Shown here: positions 1 to 5,036 of the stretch, one piece after another
Layout: the number at the start of each line of letters is the position of its first letter
Position numbering within the stretch: the first letter of the stretch is position 1
Origin: Thermoplasmata archaeon
Lineage (GTDB): Archaea > Thermoplasmatota > E2 > UBA202 > JdFR-43
Assembly: GCA_003650975.1 (NCBI GenBank)
Contig: QMSU01000052.1
Location: forward strand, 1 to 6,982
Direction of reading: 5' to 3'
Length of the DNA stretch: 6,982 nucleotides
Notes under the pieces: generated by a model
The model's input: the letters and a program-made list of their open reading frames with translations, nothing else
Databases searched by the model: none
What the model was told of the DNA's origin: nothing
Position numbers and translations under genes: made by a program

Positions 1-281
1 TCGCCACGGGAATAAACCCAAGGTATTTGAATACTGATATTTATCTTTTTATCGTAATCATATGGATTTATTATCTCTAGATGCACAGTATCAATTAAAT
101 TAAAGCCAGAAACAGTTATAGTTGTATACTGGTTTACAATAGCTATCGTATCAAATTCAGAATCACCATTAGCATAAATATTTGGAATAATTATTAATCC
201 TAGAATGAGTACTAATAAACCTTTATAAACGTTATAAACAAACTTATGCTTTTTAATCCCGTCTCCAATAATTTTTTTCAT
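1..281 (-). CDS. Exported protein of unknown function, N-terminal part only
   Basis: An open frame runs from an ATG at 281 to the window edge without a stop, giving 93 residues plus two bases of the next codon. It begins MKKIIGDGIKKHKF, a basic stretch. A hydrophobic segment follows at about residues 21-33 (LLVLILGLIIIPN) and then YANG, which fits a Sec signal peptide or a membrane anchor. The visible mature part (about 38-93) is polar and alternates in a beta-strand-like way (for example TITVSGFNL, HLEIINPYDY, INISIQIPW), suggesting an extracellular beta-rich domain. I do not recognise a family. The DNA is very AT-rich (13 G+C in 60 at 181-240, counted by hand) and codons are AT-ending, unlike the neighbouring hydrolase. 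A TATA-like box 25-34 bases upstream supports the start and a leaderless mRNA. The C-terminus and function cannot be judged here. Confidence 0.72.
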   Translation of the reverse strand, partial: MKKIIGDGIKKHKFVYNVYKGLLVLILGLIIIPNIYANGDSEFDTIAIVNQYTTITVSGFNLIDTVHLEIINPYDYDKKINISIQIPWVYSRG

Positions 282-305
282 CAGTGAACTAATTAACTAA
301 TGGCA

Positions 306-315
306 TATATAAAAA
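306..315 (-). promoter_or_regulatory. TATA box (box A) of the exported-protein gene
   Basis: Read on the minus strand the site is TTTTTATATA, ending 25 bases before the ATG at 281. Archaeal transcription normally starts about 25 bases downstream of box A, so the mRNA would begin at or next to the start codon. No Shine-Dalgarno sequence lies before that ATG, which agrees with leaderless initiation. Confidence 0.55.
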
Positions 316-411
316 TATTCAATTTTATTATCCCGTCAACTGCAAAAGTTGATTATAAACTTTAGATAAGAGTGGTGGAATACAGTGCTTTTTTCCACTT
401 CCTGTAAATTG

Positions 412-440
412 GGAGAAGAACAGAAAGGACTGAAAAATAT
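412..440 (-). terminator. Possible U-rich terminator of the hydrolase gene
   Basis: Read on the minus strand, about 45 bases after the hydrolase stop, there is a pyrimidine-rich run (ATATTTTTCAGTCC, then CTTTCTGTTCTTCTCCC). Archaeal termination often relies on such T-rich tracts with little need for a hairpin. A 5-bp stem (466-482) lies between the stop and this tract. The call rests only on composition and position. Confidence 0.3.
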
Positions 441-484
441 AACGAGCAGCTGTGAGGTGCATCATGGCATTTTCAGCATGCCTG

Positions 485-2062
485 TTAGCCAAATATAAGC
501 ATCAGCAGAAGAATGCCCAGCATACGCGTGAACGGGTCAAGGATGCGCAGGCGCAAAAGAAAGGGAATTGGTGCCACCGGAGGCCCCTCATCGGGAATTG
601 AGGTGGCGTTTGTCAGGCGGATGAACTGCACTGTGTTGCGTTTCAGCATGAACGTGGCGGTATAATTGGATAATGAGGTTTCATTGCCGGTTATTTCCAG
701 ATGATGCCGGTCGTCAATGAGGTAATGGACCGCCCGATAGGAGCCATTCCATGGGAGGTTGGTAATAGTGAGTGTGCAGGTGGTGTCCTCACTCTCAAAG
801 TTGGTGATGAGAACGGTGATGTTGGCCTTATCCTCTGCAATGCCCGCAAGATATGTGATCCCCTTGGAGGCATCCATGGGCGGGGTGGCAAGGCGGATGG
901 GGCTGTCCCGTGCCATGTAATGCATGGCAAGATATGACAGTGCCGGGGTCTTGTACGTTCCATCGTAGGCGAAAAGACCCAGATCGAAGCCCAGCAGTCG
1001 TTCCAGCCAGTTGTTATCCTGGGTACCGCGATACCGGAAGGCATGGTCAATTGCGGCATCCTGAAAGACAGTAAGGGTGCAGGCGGTGAAGGCAGCATTT
1101 CTGGCGTTATCCTTATCCCGCTGCGGTGTGAGTATGTTGATATTCCATTCCGTGTTGATATTTTCACACTCAGCGAACCCGTATGAGTCGAGCATGGTTC
1201 TCACTTTCTGTGAGGCGGTGAAGAAATCATGGGGTGTGTCGGCATACAGATGCCACGAGAAGAAATCAAGAGGAAGGTTGTGTGTTTTCACGTAGCGGAG
1301 AAAGCCCTCTGTGAAGTTCTCATTGTCAATCGAGGAGGTGCAGGGCCCCCCTATTTTGAGCGATTCGTTGTATTCCTTAAGCGTGGTTGCCGTGATGTGG
1401 TACAGGCGGTAGTATTCATCGGCGGTGCTGTTCCAGAAACCGCTGAGATCCGGTTCATTCCATATCTCCCAGTAAGAAATATTGTAATGGTAGCCATTGT
1501 TCCAGCCGTCATTATAGTGCATGACGATGTGCTTGCATATCTCCGCCCATTTGCTGAAGTTCTCAGGAGGTTCGCGAAGGGCGGGGTCATCACTCGCACT
1601 TTCGCCGAGACGGTAGAAGACCTCACAGCCGGCGTTGATAATGCCGGTGATGCACCGGTCACTTCTGGTGAAGTTATAGCTCGATGCAAGGGAAGGGTCG
1701 GCATTCCAGCGGGGGAAAATCTCGCTCACGTCGGTGGGGCCGCAGAAGTCATGGGTGCGGACACAGGAAATGCCGAGATTCCGGTACTGCTCGGTGAGAT
1801 CTGCGCCATCCTTCACGTAGTGGATGGGGAGGGGGCCGCAGTTGATTTCGGCATAGGGGGTGATGGTGCCGCTGGTTTGGGTGCAGTCAATATTGATGGT
1901 GAGAGTGTCTTCTGATAGCAGATGATTGACCAGAGGCGGGGAAAATGCAGGAGTGAAGGGCATGCCAAGGATTGTGAGGGTGAACGCAAGAAGGAGCGTA
2001 CGCCGTGAATGACCGTGCGGGCAATGCCGGAAAAAACGAGCAAATGACAGTTTCACATTCAT
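485..2062 (-). CDS. Secreted GH39-like glycoside hydrolase
   Basis: A 525-residue protein that probably cleaves beta-linked sugars at the cell surface. Glycoside hydrolase family 39 (clan GH-A, retaining) includes beta-xylosidases and alpha-L-iduronidase; the substrate here cannot be read. A signal peptide covers about residues 20-41 (HSRRTLLLAF, then a hydrophobic run to PAFS). A TIM-barrel region (about 60-385) contains the hallmark WEIWNEPD at 198-205, giving acid/base Glu203. INTEW at 302-306 gives nucleophile Glu305. FFSWHLY at 267-273 matches the family's strand before the nucleophile. A beta-sandwich follows (about 395-485), then a Pro-rich linker (488-500) and a hydrophobic tail (515-525) that may anchor the protein. 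Eleven N-x-S/T sequons suggest glycosylation. The SRRTLLL sequence could be a Tat-like motif, but the strongly hydrophobic core also fits Sec. A TATA box 22 bases upstream of the ATG supports the start. The family assignment is firm at clan level and good at GH39 level. Confidence 0.88.
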   Translation of the reverse strand: MNVKLSFARFFRHCPHGHSRRTLLLAFTLTILGMPFTPAFSPPLVNHLLSEDTLTINIDCTQTSGTITPYAEINCGPLPIHYVKDGADLTEQYRNLGISCVRTHDFCGPTDVSEIFPRWNADPSLASSYNFTRSDRCITGIINAGCEVFYRLGESASDDPALREPPENFSKWAEICKHIVMHYNDGWNNGYHYNISYWEIWNEPDLSGFWNSTADEYYRLYHITATTLKEYNESLKIGGPCTSSIDNENFTEGFLRYVKTHNLPLDFFSWHLYADTPHDFFTASQKVRTMLDSYGFAECENINTEWNINILTPQRDKDNARNAAFTACTLTVFQDAAIDHAFRYRGTQDNNWLERLLGFDLGLFAYDGTYKTPALSYLAMHYMARDSPIRLATPPMDASKGITYLAGIAEDKANITVLITNFESEDTTCTLTITNLPWNGSYRAVHYLIDDRHHLEITGNETSLSNYTATFMLKRNTVQFIRLTNATSIPDEGPPVAPIPFLLRLRILDPFTRMLGILLLMLIFG

Positions 2063-2083
2063 TACCTACAAATAAAAAGAGAG

Positions 2084-2092
2084 TATATATAT
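2084..2092 (-). promoter_or_regulatory. TATA box of the GH39-like gene
   Basis: The run TATATATAT reads as ATATATATA on the minus strand and ends 22 bases before the ATG at 2062, the spacing for a leaderless transcript. It lies in an 85-base divergent intergenic region shared with the carbonic-anhydrase-like gene, whose own box lies about 30 bases away on the other strand. Confidence 0.6.
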
Positions 2093-2119
2093 TCACCTCA
2101 CAGGATGTGGCCGCAATCC

Positions 2120-2126
2120 TTTAAAA
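2120..2126 (+). promoter_or_regulatory. TATA-like box of the carbonic-anhydrase-like gene
   Basis: TTTAAAA lies 22-28 bases upstream of the ATG at 2148. The bases between are pyrimidine-rich and contain no Shine-Dalgarno match, so leaderless initiation is the simplest reading. Confidence 0.45.
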
Positions 2127-2147
2127 CATCCTTTTCATTTCACCCCC

Positions 2148-2633
2148 ATGAAAGTCGGCGAGAAAACCTACATTTCCCCCACGGCATCGGTCATCGGTGA
2201 CGTTACCCTCGGTAGCCAATGCAGTATCTGGGAGCATGCCGCACTCCGGGGGGATATCAATACCATTGAAATAGGGGATGGCAGCAATATTCAGGACTGC
2301 TGTGTGGTCCATGCATCACCAGGGCACCCCGTTTCCATAGGGAAGAATGTATCCGTCGGTCACGGGGCCATTGTCCACGGGGCCACGGTGGAGGATGACT
2401 GCATCATAGGCATCAACGCCACGGTACTCGATGGCGCGCATATCGAAAGGGGAAGCATTATCGCGGCGGGTGCGGTGGTGGTACCCGGCATGCACGTTCC
2501 CGCCCACAGTCTGGTGGCAGGTGTTCCGGGAAAGGTGATACGCGAGGATGAAGGCATGATGAAGGCCATCACAGAAAATGCGGAGATTTACCGGAAACTT
2601 GCGGAGCGGTATCTGAAAGGTGAGCTTGAATAG
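2148..2633 (+). CDS. Gamma-class carbonic anhydrase-like protein (CamH/YrdA type)
   Basis: A 161-residue left-handed beta-helix protein with hexapeptide repeats (VIGDVTLG, IEIGDGSNI, VSIGKNVSV, CIIGINATV, SIIAAGAVV) and a C-terminal helix (about 133-158). Known gamma carbonic anhydrases hydrate CO2 at a metal held by three histidines at trimer interfaces. The matching residues are present: Arg34 and Asp36 (LRGD), Gln49, and His55, His72 and His77 as the likely metal ligands. It lacks the long acidic loop with proton-shuttle glutamates found in secreted Methanosarcina Cam, and it has no signal peptide. It therefore resembles the cytoplasmic CamH/YrdA/PaaY branch, where catalytic activity is not always demonstrated. 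The length is normal for that branch. It is transcribed away from the hydrolase and in the same direction as asnS, 136 bases downstream. An acyltransferase role is possible but less likely given the complete histidine set. Confidence 0.85.
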   Translation: MKVGEKTYISPTASVIGDVTLGSQCSIWEHAALRGDINTIEIGDGSNIQDCCVVHASPGHPVSIGKNVSVGHGAIVHGATVEDDCIIGINATVLDGAHIERGSIIAAGAVVVPGMHVPAHSLVAGVPGKVIREDEGMMKAITENAEIYRKLAERYLKGELE

Positions 2634-2689
2634 CGTTGGCCTTTCCCTGCAGTTCCAATCAGCGAGAAAATGCCGGGAGCATGCGGGGA

Positions 2690-2722
2690 GGGTGGTTGAA
2701 AGCCGATAACCGGCGGCCACCC
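2690..2722 (+). repeat. Nested inverted repeat upstream of the asnS promoter
   Basis: An outer stem GGGTGG/CCACCC (2690-2695 with 2717-2722) encloses an inner stem GCCG/CGGC (2702-2705 with 2711-2714) around ATAAC. It lies about 20 bases upstream of the asnS TATA box, so it would not be in a leaderless asnS mRNA. It could fold in the 3' end of the upstream mRNA or act as a DNA operator. Confidence 0.35.
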
Positions 2723-2742
2723 ATTCTCCATTCACGTAAACA

Positions 2743-2749
2743 TTTTTAT
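2743..2749 (+). promoter_or_regulatory. TATA-like box of asnS
   Basis: TTTTTAT is preceded by a purine-rich GTAAACA stretch that could be a BRE-like element, and it ends 21 bases before the asnS ATG. GAGGAA lies between box and start, but about 14 bases from the ATG, too far for a normal Shine-Dalgarno site. Confidence 0.45.
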
Positions 2750-2769
2750 GAGGAACCGGTATTAAAGCA

Positions 2770-4062
2770 ATGCAATTTGAAAAAATAGCGCAGGCATTGA
2801 AAAAAAAGGAAGGGGAGCAGGTACGCATCCGCGGATGGATTCACCGCAAGCGGAGCAGCGGAAAAATCATTTTTGCGGTGGTGAGAGACTCATCCGGCCT
2901 CATGCAGATAATTGTTGAAAAGAACAAAGTAGATGAGGAGGAATTCAAAGCGGCGAAAAAGGCACTTATAGAATCATCCCTTGAGGTGGAGGGCATCATC
3001 CATGAGGATGAACGCGCACCGGGAGGAAGGGAACTGCACGTCACCAGCATCAGGATAGTGGGATTTGCCGAGGACTTCCCCATCACCGAAAACCAGAGTG
3101 TTGAGTTTTTGCTCGATAACCGGCATCTGTGGCTGCGCTCCCAGCGCCTCACCAACATAATGAAACTCAAGGCCCAGACATTGAGGGCCATCCGCGCATG
3201 GTTCGATGCCAACGATTTCTATGAGGTGACCCCCAGCGTCATCACCATGAATGCCGCCGAGGGGGGCGCCACCGTTTTCTCCTTTGACTATTTCGGGCAG
3301 GAGGCATATCTCAGCCAGACCGCCCAGATGTACCTGGAGGCATTCATGCCATCTCTCGAGAGGGTCTGGAGCCTCACGCCGTCATTCCGTGCGGAGAAGT
3401 CGCGGACGAGAAAGCATCTCATAGAGTATTCCCATCTGGAGGCAGAGGAGGCGTGGCTGCACAACGAGGAGAACATGCAGGTGCAGGAGGAGCTCGTAAG
3501 CCATGTGTGCCAGCATGTGGCGCATGAGTGCAGCGAGCAGCTCGAGGCACTGGGCAGAAACCCGGATGACCTCCGGATGATAGAGCCGCCGTTCAAAAGA
3601 ATCACCTACCGGAAGGCGCTTGAACTGCTTCAGCAAAAAGGATTTGATCTTGCATGGGGCGACGACTTCGGCACACCCCATGAGAGGGCACTCATGGAAG
3701 AAGAGGAAAAGCCTGTGTTCATCACCAAATTCCCGGCGGAGTCAAAGGCATTTTACATGAAACTCTCGCCCGATGACCCCCGCACAGTGGAGTGCTCCGA
3801 TATGCTCGCTCCTGAGGGATACGGGGAAATCATTGGTGGCTCCGAGCGTGAAGAGGATATCAATTCAATGATTGAGCGGTTGAAAAAGGACGGTGCAAAC
3901 GTGAAGAACTATGAGTGGTATTTTGATTTGAGGCGATACGGCTCCGTGCCCCACTCGGGATTCGGCCTCGGCATTGAACGGCTGGTGTGCTGGCTGGGGA
4001 AGATCGATCACATACGGGATGCCACACCATTTCCCCGTCTGCTCAGGAGAGCCTATCCATGA
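2770..4062 (+). CDS. asnS: Asparaginyl-tRNA synthetase, archaeal type
   Basis: A 430-residue class IIb synthetase that charges tRNA-Asn with asparagine in the cytoplasm. The N-terminal OB-fold anticodon-binding domain covers about 17-100 (VRIRGWIHRKRSSGKIIFAV). The catalytic core follows. EGGATVF at 164-170 and LSQTAQMYLE at 181-190 are typical of archaeal AsnRS. Motif 2 is FRAEKSRTRKHLIEY (206-220), and motif 3 is GFGLGIERL (397-405) with Arg404. AsnRS is chosen over AspRS because of AFYMKLSPDDPRTVE (327-341), LAPEGYGEIIGGSERE (346-361), DLRRYGSVPHSG (386-397) and RDATPFPR (416-423), which match AsnRS from memory, including the bacterial enzyme. The OB domain separates it from AsnRS-like asparagine synthetases of archaea. 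Length is normal. Its presence implies direct asparaginylation, though an amidotransferase route could coexist. It forms a two-gene unit with the overlapping Nudix gene. Confidence 0.94.
   Translation: MQFEKIAQALKKKEGEQVRIRGWIHRKRSSGKIIFAVVRDSSGLMQIIVEKNKVDEEEFKAAKKALIESSLEVEGIIHEDERAPGGRELHVTSIRIVGFAEDFPITENQSVEFLLDNRHLWLRSQRLTNIMKLKAQTLRAIRAWFDANDFYEVTPSVITMNAAEGGATVFSFDYFGQEAYLSQTAQMYLEAFMPSLERVWSLTPSFRAEKSRTRKHLIEYSHLEAEEAWLHNEENMQVQEELVSHVCQHVAHECSEQLEALGRNPDDLRMIEPPFKRITYRKALELLQQKGFDLAWGDDFGTPHERALMEEEEKPVFITKFPAESKAFYMKLSPDDPRTVECSDMLAPEGYGEIIGGSEREEDINSMIERLKKDGANVKNYEWYFDLRRYGSVPHSGFGLGIERLVCWLGKIDHIRDATPFPRLLRRAYP
4045..4050 (+). promoter_or_regulatory. Shine-Dalgarno site for the Nudix gene, inside asnS
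   Basis: AGGAGA ends 8 bases before the ATG at 4059. It supports that start over the upstream in-frame ATG at 3987, which would read deep into asnS. Genes with their own promoter nearby lack such a site, so this fits initiation inside a polycistronic mRNA. Confidence 0.6.
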
Positions 4063-4463
4063 AGCCCTCACTCACCGTTGACGGGGTGCTTATACGGGAT
4101 GGGGCTATCCTTCTGGTGCAGCGAAAACACGAACCATTCAGGGGCAAATGGGCACTGCCCGGAGGGTTTGTGGAGTACGGTGAAACGGTGGAAGAGGCGG
4201 TACTCCGTGAATTCGAGGAGGAAACGGGCCTTTCGGCACATATCACACGGCTGCTCGGCGTGTATTCTGACCCGGCGCGAGACCCCAGGGGCCACACCGT
4301 CTCGGTGGTATTCATTCTTTCTGCAGAGGGGGAACCGCGGGCAGGGGATGATGCGGCAGCGGCACGGTTTTTCCATGTAAATGACCTGCCGCCGCTGGCA
4401 TTCGACCACGAGAAAATCATCAGGGATGCGGTAAAAGAGCCGGAAAACCGGAGTGAGTACTGA
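4059..4463 (+). CDS. Nudix hydrolase, ADP-ribose pyrophosphatase-like
   Basis: A 134-residue Nudix protein predicted to hydrolyse a nucleoside-diphosphate-linked substrate with Mg2+. The full Nudix box (G-x5-E-x7-REUxEExGU) is at residues 36-58: Gly36, Glu42, then REFEEETGL (50-58), with Glu51, Glu54 and Glu55 as metal ligands. The strand LTVDGVLIRDGAILLVQR (5-22) and WALPGGFVEYGE (31-42) are typical. YSDPARDPRGHTVSVVF (69-85) resembles archaeal ADP-ribose pyrophosphatases (COG1051 type), which split ADP-ribose to AMP and ribose 5-phosphate. Substrate is inferred from that resemblance only. The start is the ATG of an ATGA overlap with the asnS stop, with AGGAGA 8 bases upstream, so translation is probably coupled. 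A longer reading from 3987 adds 24 residues that only mirror asnS and do not belong to the fold. Confidence 0.9.
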   Translation: MKPSLTVDGVLIRDGAILLVQRKHEPFRGKWALPGGFVEYGETVEEAVLREFEEETGLSAHITRLLGVYSDPARDPRGHTVSVVFILSAEGEPRAGDDAAAARFFHVNDLPPLAFDHEKIIRDAVKEPENRSEY

Positions 4464-4517
4464 AAGAAGTATCCCGGAACCATAGCTTGTGACACTCTGG
4501 CAGTGAATTTATGATGC

Positions 4518-4533
4518 AATGAATGGTTTCATT
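4518..4533. terminator. Dyad between convergent genes, possible shared terminator
   Basis: AATGAA (4518-4523) and TTCATT (4528-4533) form a perfect 6-bp stem around TGGT. It lies in the 69-base gap between the Nudix stop and the convergent receiver gene, and its last base overlaps the receiver stop codon. The stem is weak and lacks a strong T tract on either strand, so a role in ending both transcripts is only a possibility. Confidence 0.25.
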
Positions 4534-4979
4534 TACGCCAGAATTTGCTCAACCCTTTTTGCAAAACCTTCAAAACCAATTTCTCTCCCCAGCACCTCTC
4601 TTGCTCCCGTTGCCTTCAATCTTCCACCCCACTCAAGATGGGCATAGGCGGTAAAACCAATTACATTTGCATTCGGATCCATTTTCATTATTTCCTGCGT
4701 GGTTTTTACCCCATCCATCTCTTCTCCCCTGAATTGTTTCATCAGGTCCTCTTTTTTTCTACTTCCCGAGAGATTCAAATCCATTACCACCAGATCAGGC
4801 TTTTTACCTTTCATCAATAGTTCCCTATACAATCTTACTCCCTCTATCCCGTTATACGCAGAATGAATCTCAAATTTGCTGGAAGGCAAATACGCCTTTA
4901 TCAATACCTGCACTTCTTTTTCATCATCCACGACCAGCATTATTTTTTTGTACGTCCTATCTGCCTCCAAACCCCACAT
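4533..4979 (-). CDS. Stand-alone response-regulator receiver (CheY-like) with loop insertion
   Basis: A 148-residue single receiver domain with no output domain. Acidic pair Asp18-Asp19 (MLVVDDE), phosphoacceptor Asp67 (LVVMDLNL) and Thr110 (VIGFTAYA) are all present, so phosphorylation on Asp67 is plausible. Two oddities stand out. Between Asp67 and the usual MDG (88-90) there are about 15 extra residues, highly charged (SGSRKKEDLMKQFRGEE), enlarging the loop beside the active site. The conserved Lys-Pro after strand 5 is replaced by Arg132-Glu133 in GAREVLGREIGF. The gene lies 57 bases downstream of the PAS sensor on the same strand and is probably cotranscribed with it, which makes the sensor its likely partner. 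The ATG at 4979 is chosen because it precedes the first strand; a second ATG (residue 14) would start right at that strand. I see no clear Shine-Dalgarno site. Confidence 0.87.
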   Translation of the reverse strand: MWGLEADRTYKKIMLVVDDEKEVQVLIKAYLPSSKFEIHSAYNGIEGVRLYRELLMKGKKPDLVVMDLNLSGSRKKEDLMKQFRGEEMDGVKTTQEIMKMDPNANVIGFTAYAHLEWGGRLKATGAREVLGREIGFEGFAKRVEQILA

Positions 4980-5036
4980 AATCTTCTTGTATTTTAACCT
5001 TTCTCAAAATTTTTTAATTGGTCGAAAAACATTCTT

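Larger units (their letters stand above)
282..484. other. Intergenic region with two or three small hairpins
   Basis: This gap lies between two minus-strand genes and contains no credible gene. It holds the promoter of the left gene and probably the 3' end signals of the hydrolase gene. Three inverted repeats are visible. TCAACT/AGTTGA at 336-341 and 347-352 has a 5-base loop. GTGGAA/TTCCAC at 375-380 and 393-398 has a 12-base loop. GGCAT/ATGCC at 466-470 and 478-482 sits directly after the hydrolase stop. Composition shifts from GC-moderate to strongly AT-rich below about 370. Confidence 0.5.

Noticed and set aside
1229..1915. Long plus-strand open frame (228 codons) with Val/Gly/Ala-rich product
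   Set aside because: It lies wholly antisense to the GH39-like gene, whose catalytic motifs, signal peptide and codon pattern show which strand is coding. The long open antisense frame follows from that gene's GC-rich codon use.
2316..2828. Minus-strand open frame of 170 codons
   Set aside because: It is antisense to the carbonic-anhydrase-like gene and the asnS start, and the product shows no domain.
3987..4058. Upstream ATG giving a 158-residue Nudix protein
   Set aside because: The extra 24 residues are an out-of-frame reading of the conserved AsnRS C-terminus. The ATG at 4059 has a Shine-Dalgarno site and forms an ATGA overlap with the asnS stop.
4043..4519. Minus-strand open frame of 158 codons
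   Set aside because: It is antisense to the Nudix gene, whose Nudix box is perfect on the plus strand. The product is Ser/Arg-rich without any motif.
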